DNA of 64,000 nucleotides from Macrotrachela quadricornifera. Taxonomy: Eukaryota; Rotifera; Eurotatoria; Philodinida; Philodinidae. A model generated the notes under the pieces. That model made no database searches. It saw only the letters and a program-made list of their open reading frames with translations, and was not told where the DNA came from. The stretch's first letter is position 1, and each line of letters opens with the position of its first letter. The DNA is taken from positions 2,577,485 through 2,641,484 of the forward strand of contig JAJEKB010021308.1 of the NCBI GenBank assembly GCA_022393335.1, in the 5' to 3' direction. The translations under genes were made by a program, and so were the position numbers. Below are positions 1 through 12,977 of this stretch, piece by piece.

Positions 1-90
1 ACCAATTTGTTATGCGACTAATTGTCGTAGCGACCAATTATCGTCGCCTAATTGTCCTTCGACTAATTGTCATTCGACCAATTGTCGTAG
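1..90. repeat. Degenerate short tandem repeat
   Basis: About six imperfect head-to-tail copies of a roughly 15-bp unit built on CGACYAATTGTCGT. It runs off the window's left edge and abuts the long-TIR element that starts at 97. Confidence 0.7.
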
Positions 91-96
91 ACCCTA

Positions 97-653
97 TACA
101 GGGTGTCACATAACCTTTGCCTTCCCTGTCCCGGTTCGACCTTCAGATCAAATGATTTCACTAAGTATCTTGTACCAAATTAAAGCCCGTGAAAAACTGC
201 ATCGATGAGTGCAATTAGACCAAACATTGTCTATTACATTATTAAAAAATCTCATACTGTATATCAAGATACCATAGATTCTACAAGGTGTTACAAAAAA
301 TTTACATCTTCTCCAGTTCGATCTTAAGGTCCAGTGATTTCACAAAGTATTTTATGCCAAATTAAAGTCCGTGAAAAACTGCATGGATGAGTGCAGTTAG
401 ACCAAACATTGTCTATTATATTATTAAAAAATCTTTCACTGCACATCAAGATGTCATAGATTCTATAATATCAGATATATGACATCTTGATGTGCAGTGA
501 AAGATTTCTTAATAATGTAATAGACAATGTTTGGTCTAATTGCACTCATCCATGCAGTTTTTCACGGGCTTTAATTTGGTATAAATACTTTCTGATATTA
601 TCTGTCCTTTAGGTTGTGTACGAAGGGAGGCAAAGGTTATGTGACACCCTGTA
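97..653. mobile_element. Non-autonomous long-TIR element with TA target duplication
   Basis: The ends are inverted copies beginning TACAGGGTGTCACATAACC (97 onward and ending at 653), flanked on both sides by TA (95-96 and 654-655), as expected for Tc1/mariner-type insertion. Inside, a block of about 110 bp occurs twice in direct orientation (about 182-290 and 355-470) and once inverted (472-590), so the right half folds into a long hairpin. No coding capacity. A similar single end (CTATACAGGGTCCC) lies at about 8906. Confidence 0.8.
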
Positions 654-659
654 TATCAA

Positions 660-3600
660 ATATATCATCGATCGTTCAATCAGGCTATTATATGATTGGC
701 GCGTTAATGTTCTTTTTAAGTTAACTCGTCTCAAAAAGATGAGTTAACTCTGTTTTAGCGTTTTATGCTATCTCATTGGTTAACTCTGTTTTATTTTTTT
801 CAGTGTGTTCTATGCCTGAAAAAGTAGTCATATATAAAGAATGAACGTTTGAAAAAAAGAATTTTTGACTATCACCGGTATGTTTTTCCCATGATCCTCA
901 GATTTCAACTTCATGATAAGAAATTTAAGCGTTACAATTGTTGTATGATCTGAGCCGTTTCATTCCATTAAGGTAATTGTTCAGTAACTCATCCATGTTA
1001 TCCTAAGGGGTAAGCCGATTTGTCTTATGGAATAACTCGAATTTCTAAATAAAAAAGTATCTCAATTAGAAAAATCGACTTATCTCATGGAACAACTGGA
1101 ACTTTCAACTAAATAACTATCGTAATCCAAATAATCAATTTATCCTATAGCGCAAGTCAACTTATCTAATAAAAGAGCCTAAATTGCTTGCTAAATAAAT
1201 ATATCAATGACAAACAAGCAAGTAACTTTTGGAAATAGCGTTTTAATTTAACACCTTTTCTTTTAGTCGTTTACATGTTTTTAAAGCCAAATTAATATAG
1301 CTTGATGTATTCTGATGAATTTAACGAATTCGATTTCTCCATCAATGAATCTTTTGTGCCTCTCTGATGATGTCCTTATTTTTCCTTAATTCATTCGTTT
1401 CCTCTAAAACATAACCACAGTGCAGTCAAGATTTAAAGATGGCGTATGCTACTGTTTCACGAGATGTTAATGGCAATTGTGAGTCATAAAAATTTTCTTC
1501 AAATCTATTATGTCTATGAAACTAAAATATGAAATTCATAGAGGTAATTTGAACACATTGGAATTCTAATTCTTTTTTCTTTCGATCATTCGTAGAGTGA
1601 GTTTTAATCAAAATTATTAAAACAATTGATAAATAAAACACCAATAGAAATGTTTCTAAACAATAACTTGATTGAGTCGAGTTATAAATGCTTGCATTCG
1701 ATAGAGTTCGTAGAGATCTATCTTGGTCCATCATTTGTTTTTGTTAGTCCACTTCCTGGACGAATCCTACCAGGTTTTATCGAAATTTAGGCATTCTCAA
1801 TGGTTCCTTAGTAGTATTTTGAGTTTTTTTTATGAAAGAAGAATGAATTGAAAAAACCTAAACATGAACCGGATAGAGCTTGTCGTGTTCTATCTTGGGC
1901 TAACTTTTGTTTTTATTGATCCACTTCGTGGGTGAATCATACCTAGAAAAATGGAATCCTGACGTAAGATATCTTACGTCTTTATTTTATGTTTTAGGTA
2001 GATGATAGTTTAACGGATATCAATATATTTTATCACTTCCTGATATGGATAGTGTTCATTTTGATTGAGTGAGTTTATGTTATTTAATTTTTTAAGTTAA
2101 CTTATTTAATTTAATTGTCATAATAAAAATGATGACGAAAGTTTGATAAATAATAGAAATATTTGTTAAGATTTTATTAAAACCTTGAATATACACTTAA
2201 GATTCAAAGTAAATGTTAATATTGTTTTACTGATCAGAGTTTCATCATTCATTCTCAGCAGTAGAACAATGGGAAGAAGATTTGTGACAAGTCTTAAGAA
2301 TCATATCGATATTTAAAACATAAATATATATAGAATGTTTTTATCAGCAAAAGATTTTCATCAAAGATTATTTCGCATTTTTTATGGAAGCTTATGAGAA
2401 TTTTTTCTCGCTGTCTCTCAATATCTTTTCGTTTTTTTTCCAAACCAAACAATTTCTATGTTTAACATTTTGAATAATTTATAGATTGATGAATATTTTA
2501 AACACATTTGAAAATCAAAGTGAATGTATTTTAAAAGTTTCAGATAGTGTTAAAGATGGATAGAATATCCTAGTAAATAAAAACTTATGCGTAGATTCTT
2601 AATTGAAAATATACGAAAAGTACAAGTTTTAAAAAATATCTCAAAAAAGACTAAAGAAACAATCAGATGATAACATTGGTATTTTTTAACATAATCAATT
2701 TATATTTTAATTAATACTATGCAATTTCTTTAACTGAACATCAAATATTCGACTATATTTTTGTTTTTCTTAATAAATCTTATTGATGTCTGACAATTGA
2801 TCGATGCTGTTTTGTCAATTAATTAATACAGAATTAAATGATTGGTATTGTCATATTGGAATATTTGAATTATTCTTTCAGTTCTGTTTTATTTTATTTC
2901 ATTTTAATTTCCAGTTAGAAAATATTCTTTACGAAAGAAGATGTAGAAAATTAAAGGAAAATCATTAAACTACTTATTGAATATTGATGATCTAATTTCA
3001 ATGTTTTTTTCTTTTGAATATTCTGAATTGATTTTATTTGGACTGTCCTTTATTGTTGAAAATGATAATTTCTTAAAGAAAACTTCCAATTAATTGAACA
3101 AATTTATTTTTCAAAGAATGGATTTTTTCTAACAAGGGCAATGACGCAACTGTCAAATCGCTTATGACTTCGATCTTAGTGCATAAGGTTTTCTTCTTTA
3201 GATATTAAAATTCTAAAAGAACCAATCATATCTAAAGAACCGTCAGAATTCTTTTGTTCTTTGAAATTTGAAGATCTCGCAAAGAAAATATGCTTTCGAG
3301 CTGAAATTGTCAGGGCTGTCCACTGTCATGTAGGCCTATCTTTGGACAAAGTTTGAGCTTTTAATACCAACATTCGATTTACAGATGTATACAGTGATAT
3401 ACGCTCAAATTTCAGAAAAATAGCTATAATTCTTGAAGCAAGGCCTTTGGGCATTTATCCTATTGAAGTTTTACATATCTCATTGGAATGTACCTTATGC
3501 ACTAAGTTCGAAATCAAAAGCAATTTGATAGCTGCATCGGTTCCCTCGTAAGCACTATTGTCACACATTCAAAATTTAGGACATCTCCTACATCTCTCAC

Positions 3601-5229
3601 CGCAGCAACGTCATTTTCTGCAAAGAGATGTGGATGTGAGTGTGGGGGACGTACATCTATAAGGGAGAGGGTACATCCCCAATGGCATATGATTGCATCT
3701 CTCATAGAGAGATGTTATATCTCCTGCGGAATGTACCGCATCTTTTTACGGTAGATATAAGGGATCTTCAAACGCTTGGATATGTGATACTGTTCTAAAA
3801 GATATAATTACTACTACGCAATAATACATTGTGAAACATTTTTCATGTTAAAATTAAAAGAACTTTCGATATAATAGATGGTCGATAGAGAATTAATCTC
3901 TAAGTATTTTGTTTAAATATCTCTTCAAGCACTGATGATTTGATTTGTACTTTTTTCCAATGATAGTCTGTAAAAGTTTCTACAAAATTACTTAAGATTA
4001 GTACTATACTCCAAAAATGTGTCGCTCATATAGTAACTTCTTTCACGAAATTAATTATTTCTACTCATCTAACAAAACATATTTCAAGCTGTTCAAAAAT
4101 AAGTTCTTTCTGTTTTTAAGTGTACTATTTTTAGTAAAATTTAAAATTAGAGTCTTCACATAACTTTATGATGTTTCAATGGTACATCTTTTCAAAAGAT
4201 GGATTGTAGCCGTTTATTAACTCTTTCATTAAGGATATTTTCTTCGGTTCCGCATGACGTTAAAGAAAATCTGGATTTCTCTTTTTCCGTCTCATATTCT
4301 GCTTTAAATAATCAGGTACATGCGACTTCTAGCTTCTTTAGTTCATTGCATAATAAGAAATTTTCGTAGGGATAAATACACATGTTACTTTGAAAATATA
4401 GATGATATTTATTTAGCTAAAAGCCCTAATTGTATTCCTCATTACAGAAAAAGCTTCTACAAAAGTTCGCTTTGCTCCAAAGTATAGAAAGAGAAAGTTG
4501 CTTTCAGATAGTAATAATACTGAAATATCGTATTAATTAAAAATTTGGCTTAACTAAATAAAAGTTTTCGGAAATCTTCATAGATGATTGTTAAAATGTA
4601 AATAAGAGATATCAAACAAAATGTTTTACTTGAATAAGCATACAGTATAGCAAAGGAAGTACCCGCTCATTTGAAAGAACTTTTCGTGATCTATAAAATG
4701 GGATATTGAAATTTTTCTGTCTGTTATCAAATAGCAGTGTAAATTTGAAAAATCATAAATAAAAGCTTGATACAAAACTTTATTAGAGTATAGTATTTCT
4801 AAGCAATTATAGTTTCCCCGTTACGTTTTTCAAGAGAACCTGTTATGAAATGTTGGAGAAAATTTTATGAACTATCTTTTCAAAAAAATGCAAGTCAGGC
4901 CCTCAACAATTGGCAGCAATATTTAGAAAATACTTTCAATGTAATTCTTTATGGTTGATTCGTTCAGTTCTTTACGGTTACTTTCAAAAATGTTTCCAGA
5001 TGTTTTAACTAATAATAGATCAACTAATATTCTTGCAGGATATGTTGCATCACTTATTAATCTATTATTTATTAATTATGAAAATATATTGAACTGCAAC
5101 ATACTTATATAAAGAAATTATAATTTTGTCAATTATCCTAATTATTAATCTCAATGCGACATATCAAACGCGAATACAAATGCATAGAAGATATTTTTAA
5201 ATTAGTAACAGTATGATAAAAGATTTTCC
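660..5229. other. Gene-free AT-rich stretch
   Basis: No ORF here looks like a protein I recognise; the short ones are low-complexity. Two things stand out. A degenerate direct repeat of about 55 bp occurs at 1723-1780 and 1893-1950. An inverted repeat of about 44 bp occurs at 3146-3189 and 3492-3535, centred on the motif CTTATGCACTAAG, which marks a small foldback element of about 390 bp. The rest shows nothing I can name. Confidence 0.6.
3146..3535. repeat. Small foldback element
   Basis: Arms 3146-3189 and 3492-3535 are inverted copies with a few mismatches, separated by about 300 bp of unrelated sequence. It is probably an old MITE. No clear target duplication was found. Confidence 0.5.
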
Positions 5230-6300
5230 TCACTTACCAGAAAATCGTTGTCTTAACTCCAAATGTATCAAATATTTGTTCTTCTCACGATCAAATTCAA
5301 CACTTTTAACACGAAAACAAACACCTGGTGTAATAAGTTCTTCTTCTTCATTAGGATATTCAGATATTTCACTAAGGTCAGCAATAAAAGCAATTAATAC
5401 TTCCATAACGAATAAAGTATTTCCAAAACTTTCTGCTTTTTCACGATTTCGACTAGTAGACGTGTATGCTTGAAATGACCCATATGCATTTTCGTCTTTG
5501 GCCATTTCTTTATAGTTCGCGATATGTTCTTCAGTCAGACTAGCTCCTCGATAAAGTGTCTTTTTAGTTGTAAGTTTTGTATTAAATGGATCATCCCAGA
5601 GTAATAAACAAAATGGACCCAATGTACGAACTTTACTTCGCCATACTTTTTCCTGTTCTTGATCACCTACTAATCGCATCGCTGCATTCAAAGTTTTATA
5701 TAAAAAACTTTCTAAGGAATAAAGATAAACACAGCATTTCCATACTTCCTCTATTCTTGCGTTCTTCTTTTCTCTAAGCATTTTAGCTAATTTTTCGGCT
5801 TCTCGTTCTTTTCCAATGTATCTTCCTTCTTCAGTAATACCACGAGCAGCTTTTTCGACAAACATTGGGATCATATTTGGTTCTTTCGAAGGTAATTCAT
5901 ATGGTTTAAGACCCATATCTCTTCGAACTTCAATTATAAATGGTGACACCCAACCATATTCACCACCAAATGAACGTCCTGAACTAACAGAAAGATCCAT
6001 AAAACGTGCTTCTCGTAAATGTTTGTCTTCTCTTTTACGAACTACACGTTTAATGGGCCGTTGTTTGTAATTATCAGTATTTAATATTTGACGATTACTT
6101 TTGAAATCAATATAATAATCATCGAGTTGAGCTCGTGGTTGTCTATCTAGAAAGGCTTCTTCAATGATCAAATTTTCTAAATCAGAATAATGACTCCATG
6201 TAGCTTTTTCAGATTTCGAATATGGATTTGGATTGGATTGCCACATCCATTCTACAGTTTTTAATGAATTGTTAAATGCTGAAGGTGCAGACGAAGCCAT
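5230..6300 (-). CDS. WWE-domain NAD:arginine ADP-ribosyltransferase
   Basis: Predicted 356-residue mono-ADP-ribosyltransferase, which would transfer ADP-ribose from NAD+ to arginine or a related acceptor. Residues about 14-90 form a WWE domain (WMWQSNP, W35, then the IDF..N..Q pattern), a module known to bind ADP-ribose units. A Lys/Glu-rich linker follows. The ART fold covers about 185-350 and keeps all three R-S-E signatures: Arg251 in LYRG, STS at 281-283, and an acidic EEEELITPG run at 318-326 carrying the E-x-E. No signal peptide or membrane segment is visible, so it is probably intracellular. ATG 6300 fits, with no longer in-frame start seen. The last codons read GGTAAGTGA, a good 5' splice site overlapping the stop, so a short further exon is possible. 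Its target is unknown. Confidence 0.85.
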   Translation of the reverse strand: MASSAPSAFNNSLKTVEWMWQSNPNPYSKSEKATWSHYSDLENLIIEEAFLDRQPRAQLDDYYIDFKSNRQILNTDNYKQRPIKRVVRKREDKHLREARFMDLSVSSGRSFGGEYGWVSPFIIEVRRDMGLKPYELPSKEPNMIPMFVEKAARGITEEGRYIGKEREAEKLAKMLREKKNARIEEVWKCCVYLYSLESFLYKTLNAAMRLVGDQEQEKVWRSKVRTLGPFCLLLWDDPFNTKLTTKKTLYRGASLTEEHIANYKEMAKDENAYGSFQAYTSTSRNREKAESFGNTLFVMEVLIAFIADLSEISEYPNEEEELITPGVCFRVKSVEFDREKNKYLIHLELRQRFSGK

Positions 6301-8574
6301 AATAATTATTTATTTTAATTTTGTTTTTTTAATGACACAAATATGATAACAAGATGCACGAATCCGAGATATTCACTGACCCTTATCTGAAAGAAGGAAA
6401 AGTTATTATTGTATGTTGAAGAAGAAAATTCATTCTGAAACCGTAGATGTTTTTTCCTAGGGATGGGGAAATTCAATCTCGACTCTGAACTAAAGCATGG
6501 TGATTTCGATACAGTTCCGATTCAGAAAAACTTCAATTTTATCCGAGTCTAGTGTTATCATCAACAATATACCAGTTACTTATCTCATGCTCATATTATC
6601 ATAACTATTACCCTATTATATGAACAAAACTTGTGCCAAGGATGAGATTTTTGTCATAGCGTTACATTTATCCTGCTCAACGTACAGTATTTTTGAGAAA
6701 AAAAGTACTACATCTGAATCACTGTCAAAAGTCAATTACTATCCACTAACTTTTAATGGTATTTCATAAGTGGCTTATTGAAATTTAAAACAAGATCTTT
6801 TCGCAGCGCTATTACAGTGATACTGATCAGGTATTAGTTTAAGAATAATTTCATGTAGATAAAAGGAAAAAAGTTTCTTCTGTTTTCCACAGAAAGATCA
6901 TACAGGATTGTTTAAACAACATTTGATAGCGGAGGTTGGAGCTTCACATAAAGATGCATAATTAGTTTCATAGCAAGATAAAATATATTGTAATGGTGAA
7001 AACTCCAATTAAAGACCCCCCTCAGAAACGAACTTTTTTATTTTCTCATCCGATTTCAATGAAAAATTTCAGAGAATGTTAGCCTTGGCTAAAATATATT
7101 ATGGTTAAAATATCTCCTCAAAATCTCAAAGCAATACACAAGTTCTAGTAAATTCAGTACCTCTTACGTGGAAAAAGTTTTCAGAATGAGATGACTAGCT
7201 AATCATGTCGGAGTAACTTTTAAATTATAGAGTAGCCTTAGGATCGGATCTTCACGGTTTCCAATTTTCAAATTTTCCTTTGTCTGATTTTTGAAAAATA
7301 CTTTTTCGCAAAAATGTTCAAATTCAAGGCCTTCATAAATATGAAGTATCTACGTTTTTATTTTAGTAAAAGAGAAATTCAAAAATCGAAGATCGTAAGG
7401 ATCTGGTCCTAACATCCTCTATTCGACAAAAAGAATTATCCCTTGTTTATTGAGTCGTAATAAGAAATCCTCTTCTGCGTAAATGGTATAGTTGAAAAAA
7501 TTTTGTTTTTGAGAAAAATGAAAAAGAAATTCGAAAAACACAATAGTCGGTCCAGATTTTCACCGATAAGTCCGTATAAATCTGTTTTTTTTCGAAAAAT
7601 CATAAATATTCTAAAAGAGGAGACTTCGCCGCATCTTTCTATGACAAAACTCAATTTCGACTAGTCTTCGAAAATCAACTTTTCTGAGGGGAGCCTCTTA
7701 ATGCTTAGTGTATACATTTCAAAGATATATAGAAACAATCTTCCGAATAATAAAGCATATTTTCTTACATTTTTGAGTTTACTCTACAACGTTATGTAAA
7801 CATTTCGAAGTTTGAAATAAATACTTACGTTTGAAGTGTTCCATTACATAGGAAAATCAATATATAGATAACTAGATATACTTACGATGAAAATTAACAC
7901 TGAAATATATTAAAGCTGTTTTTGTGCATCTTGAAAGCAAGTTATCTTACATATTTATATTTAATGAAATTAGTTGGTTTTTTCTAAGTAATATTTATTT
8001 ACGTGAATCAATCAACCGTGCTATTTCATATACATCATGATGAAATAGACATGGGTGAATATTTTTCGCACAGGTTTTTTTTCCATCACACTATACTATA
8101 CAGTTTTGTCTTTTCTTTCGATTCTTTGATCGATACAAGAAAAAAACAAACCTATATGTATATACGACATAGTCCTTTTATTTTATATTTCTTCCGAGTA
8201 TGAATCAATATTTTTGTTCTAATGATATTATTCGAATACATCACGCATTTTCATTGCTAGTTTATATTATCTTTCTCTTTTCTTCTGATCATTTTTTGAT
8301 GTTTAAATTTACGTATCTTCCCTTGTAAAATGCTTTGAATAAAAACCGATAATGATTGAGATTTTTGGATATTTTGACAGTATAGCTATCAATTCTTTTC
8401 TGATTTAGTGTGAGAAGAATTTAAGTGTTTTATTGAAGATGAAACAATGAACAATATACAAACAAGCAAATCACAACGTTGAAAGATTGAATTTTTAATT
8501 TCCTTTAACTCTTTTCTTTTTGATTAACAATCAATAGAAAAAGAAAAGAAAATGAAGTATAGTTGATTCATAGT

Positions 8575-8760
8575 CCAGAATCGGTCAGTGTGTCCGTCGG
8601 TCTGTTTACACGATAACTCTTCACAATTACATTCGATTAAGCTGAAACTTTCTGCACACAATTCTCTCATCAATATCTCGATCGAGAGGAGAAGATGAGA
8701 CGGATCCGTCAAGAAATGGCTGAGTTATTAAAAAAATTGTCATTATTCACCAGACCATTC
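8575..8760. repeat. Dispersed repeat, copy 1 (see 26650-26806)
   Basis: About 180 bp aligning over most of its length with 26650-26806, including AATCGGTCAGTGT, GTTTACAC.ATAACTCTT, TTTTGCACACA-like and GTCAAGAAAT.GCTGAGTTAT blocks. No coding capacity. The family type is unknown. Confidence 0.6.
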
Positions 8761-9706
8761 CTGAGGGAGGTACAGGAATTTTTTCAAAAAAAAATTTTTC
8801 TCAGAATTATTTACAAAATATATAAATCAATTCAGTTTTTAACGCTGATTCCGATTATGATATTAGTTTGGAATCATTTCGTAGTTTTTTAAGTGAAAGT
8901 GTTGCCTATACAGGGTCCCAAAATAAACAAAATCTGTATCCTGAGGCCAGTGTGCCTAAATATGTCTCTGGTGATCAGCGTTTTTGTGCTGTTCTAGATG
9001 CATGGTTTTGTCGCTACTAAAAAGAGTTATTAAATGGAACAAAATCCGAGCTCGATAGCTATTTATATTGGGGAATTATTATGAAAACTAGCTATATACC
9101 ATGCAAATGGCACGGTTTTTTCGATTGTGGACGAAGTATGGTTCTCACGTGTTGTGTAATTTAAGAAACGTGCACAGAGGCCCTTTAGTATTGTCCAGGA
9201 AGCGTTATGAGAAGGTGGGCTTGACTTGTCTTGTATATACCATGGGCCAATAATAGACTTTGACTGTCATCCATATGAAACATAGAGTTGTTCGGGCCAT
9301 ATTAAAGATACCTCTTGATAATCCCTAAATGGCTCGAACATGTCCATGGTTCATGTGAATAGTAGCAGAAAACGATGATTGCTGAAATCTGATTGGTCGA
9401 AAAAATTGACCAATGGAAGAGGGACCAGACGTGACATTCGACATTATATATAAAGATTATAAACTCATGTTAATTAAGTCAAAGCGTGGGAGAAGATGTT
9501 GAGGGTTATCTTGAAAAGATGAAAGAACATCATAATGAGTACCGTTGTAATAAATACAAAATCTTAATTTATTCATAAATAATTTCACCGCTCTCTAAAG
9601 AGAATAAACAAAAACTAAAGAAAATCAAAGCACGAATTAATTTTCAGATCCGGGCCCGGCACGCTCTAGTCGACACATTCTTGGAGGACTCATCTGTCTT
9701 ATTCAC

Positions 9707-9762
9707 TTTTTGAAGTACACATAACTCTCGGATTGAAATCCGAGGTTTCCGTATTTATTTTA
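9707..9762. repeat. Dispersed repeat, copy 1 (see 27437-27492)
   Basis: A 56-bp segment matching 27437-27492 with few differences. It contains a small palindrome (CTCGGATT.AAATCCGAG), so it could be the end of a mobile element. Confidence 0.55.
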
Positions 9763-10160
9763 TGAAAACATCATACTGAGGCGTATGATTCTGAAGAAAT
9801 AAAATACCGTTGATCATTTTTATACGTGAAAATTGTATTGCGCAAGTCAATCTTGTTGAGAAACCTCTGCTTCACTATTCAATCGATGCGTGTAGAGAGT
9901 GCCGACAGTGAGCGATTTTATCATGTTTAATACAATTATCGATCAAATTATCAAATTCTGAAACTTCATCAACTGTGATTAAATAGCAGAGAGAATGTAA
10001 CAAAATTTAACTATTGTCCGTTGTAGATACCTTGGAAAACGCCAACATACGATATAAACAAAAATTTTTTCCAAGTTGACGAACACAAACAGAGAAAAAA
10101 AAGTAAAAATTTCAATGATCGAAATATACCTTTTCATTTTATAATGTACATACAACAGTT

Positions 10161-12721
10161 ATGATGCCGGAAAAATCAAGTCAGACAGTACAACAGAATC
10201 TCAAAACTTTATCGGTTATATGGCTGGATACTTCACATGACGCTACTAAAATATACGGAGAAACTCAACAAAAAATTCGTTCATCGATCAATTACATTCG
10301 AATGTTTCAACAATCGGAAGAATCTGAGAAATATACTAGACTTTTGATCAATGATCGATTTATTCTTACCATTACTGGTCAATATTTGAAGATATTTCAT
10401 GGTTATCAGAATTCTCGAAGGTATTGTTTTATCATTGCGAAGTTCGACATTTTTTTTGCAGCTGTCGTAGAGATCTATCTGTTAGTTATAATCAGAAAAA
10501 GATCGAAGTAGAGAGCGAGTAAACGTCAGTATAAAAATAAACTTTTGTTCGATCGAAATCGAATACGCTTCATACTATTGCACTGCCTGGAGACAGTAGC
10601 CGCTAGAAATCAGAAGTTAGAGAACTGTATCATCCAAGTGGAAAAATAAATACTACAAAACTGTTCTTTGTGTTCGTATTATTTATTGGTGTTCTCTTCG
10701 TAGACTTACAAACATTTTGATAGTTCTTTGTAGTTTTTCAAGTTGTCTGTTGTGAGATACATTTTTTGATTCAACCAAATTTCGATGACTTTTTTGAAGA
10801 ATAAAGAGCGTTTGAAAATCTTTTGTATAGATGTATATCGGTATGTTTTGGGTCAAAATTGTACTTTGTCTCGAAGTATTACTTGTTCAACTAGAAGTCA
10901 AATTATGCAATGACGAAAGAAATTCAAAGAATCACTAGTAATGAGTATTTATAATGTGATTAATGCTCCGCATGGAACCGGAACAACTGAACGATCGGCC
11001 ACTGATCTCAATGAAGATTTCATACATTTCCAACTGTGTATTGATATTCTTCTTCGCATGGAATCCAAACCCACAGATAAAGATGAACTCATTGTGAAAT
11101 GCAATTTTTACAACATGCAGTCTTCTCATCCAATGATAACTTTTCGTTATCGAATAATGTCGCCCGATGAATTGACCGTACTTCGTCAGTCAATCGGTAG
11201 TTTGATCTTTATGAATTCATTTCTATCGACAACTTTCAATCGACAAACAGCTTTAGACTGTTTGGGAATCCCTCCATTCGATGATGGCTTTTACCGAGTG
11301 CTGTTCAAAATTCAAATACCACTAGTCGGAGCGAATGTTTCTAAACCATTTGCAGATATTCACAAGATAAGTGATTTTTCACTTGAAGCTGAAATTCTGT
11401 TCATGCTTGGTAGACTCTACTTAGTTTGGGCGAGATGTTGTTATGAGCAAGCAAATTTAATGAAGGTGAGACATCTATTCAATGACTTCTGACCAGTCTT
11501 GACGACGATGATCATCTTATGGGAGATTGCTATGTGGAACTACGACACATCTAGCTTATCAAAGTCTTCAGTTCTACAAAAAAGCATTAACAAAGAAAGA
11601 ATCAATGTTCGAACTAAATAAAGATCATATCGCGCTCATTCATTACAATAATGACATGGCGACGTTAGAACTGAAAGAACCACAAGGAGCTCTTGATTAC
11701 TATAACAAAGCTTTAGACATCTACAAGAATTTATATGGAAATGATTACATGGATGTAGCTATGTGCTTACATAACACTGCCACTCTTTATTCGACAAGAA
11801 CGACTCGAAGAAGCTTTCAGAGATGTCCATCGCGGCTGAAAATCTGCCGCTGCCGCGCCGCGGTCTTTTACAGCTGCTGGGGCCGCGCCGCCGTGGTCCA
11901 AAATCGAAGGCTGCCGCGCCGCTATGGTATAAAATCAAAAGTTGCCGCGCCGCTATGGTATAAAATTAAAAGGTGCCGCGCCGCTGTAGTATAAAATCGT
12001 AAGCTGCCACGCCGCGGTATTATATAAAATACATGTTGCCACGGTGCTTCTGCACATCGACATACTAAAAACGTTGCCGCTGTCACTACATGAAGAAAAA
12101 ATGCCACTTTTTCGAGTTTAATTTCAGGTCTGAGGTTGGATATTTTTTAGAATTACAGATAAAATTTCTGCAAAAAAATCGAGCCGCGTCGCTGCCGCGG
12201 TGGCTAAAAACATGAAAAGCCTCTGCCGCGCCACTGCCGCGGCGCCATTATGAGTGATGTGCCGCGCCGCGATAATCTAAAAAACAAACCTGCTGCTGCC
12301 GCGCCGCCAACCGCGGTCGCGGCAGCGGCGCGATGGACATCTCTGGAAGCTTTAGAGTTTTCTTACGAAACCCTTGAAATAGTGGAAAAACTTTTACCAT
12401 CTACTCATCTTGACTTGGCCGTGGCTCATAATAACATAGGCCCACGTCATATGCGTCTTCATAACTACGATCTGGCTCTTGAACACTTCGAAATTGCACT
12501 TTAAATATATATGAAATCACTTCCACAAAATCATCCCGAACTTGGTTCAACCGAACTGAACATTGGAGCTATTTATTATACCAAAGGCAACTATCAGAAG
12601 ATACTTGTATACTACGAAAAAGCGTTTACAATCTATCAAAAAAATACTCCTATCCACGCGTGACAACATTCATGAAGTATTAGCTAGTATTGCGCAAACA
12701 AAATCCCAAATGAAAAGTTAA
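10161..12721 (+). pseudogene. Broken ADP-ribosyltransferase-TPR gene
   Basis: Remnant of the same ART-TPR family as 17577-19449. The N-terminal part (10161 to about 10420) reads as the family's leader region. The ART part (10941-11492) retains an FRYR block at the Arg motif, FLSTT at the Ser motif and EAEILF at the Glu motif, but the family's central CRE..WWYTR segment is missing, so there is an internal deletion. TPR units follow at 11527-11800 and 12341-12663. Damage: frame changes near 11492-11527 and near 11790, an in-frame TAA at 12502-12504, a further frame change near 12660 (the C-terminus continues in another frame to 12721), and a 528-bp hAT-type MITE inside a TPR (11818-12345). A 41-bp GT..AG stretch at 10421-10461 may be an old intron. 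It is very unlikely to make a full-length enzyme. Confidence 0.85.
11818..12345. mobile_element. GC-rich hAT-type MITE in a TPR exon
   Basis: Terminal inverted repeats begin CAGAGATGTCCATCGCG (11818) and end with its complement (12345). They are flanked by an exact 8-bp duplication, GAAGCTTT, at 11810-11817 and 12346-12353. CAG-type ends plus an 8-bp duplication are the hallmark of the hAT superfamily. The interior is made largely of GCCGCGCCGC-type repeats, strikingly GC-rich against the AT-rich surroundings. There is no transposase. Family members lie at 31019-31244 and at about 38468. Confidence 0.92.
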
Positions 12722-12977
12722 CTGTTGCTGTTTCTAATAAGCAAATGTTTTGTTTGTCAAAGACATTACTGACTATTGTGACTATAATAATTTCTACGTT
12801 TTCCGTTTGTTTTGGTTTTTGGTGATTTATATCGCCTCTATTGACTTTCATAAAAATAATCAAGATTCGTAACAGTTACTCGGTCCTTTACTAATAAGAG
12901 AACCTTCTTAAGTGCCAGAGCGCTTTTGAGTTGGAAATCAATGCATCTTATAGGTGTCGATGAATTATGTATATAGT

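Larger units (their letters stand above)
6301..10160. other. Intergenic AT-rich stretch with dispersed repeats
   Basis: No convincing gene. Two pieces recur elsewhere in the window in the same orientation: about 8575-8760, similar to 26650-26806 (both contain AATCGGTCAGTGT, then GTTTACAC.ATAACTCTT), and 9707-9762, similar to 27437-27492 (ACACATAAC.CTCGGAT). A short imperfect hairpin lies at about 9289-9346. The single-sided end CTATACAGGGTCCC at about 8906 resembles the TIR of the element at 97-653. Confidence 0.5.
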
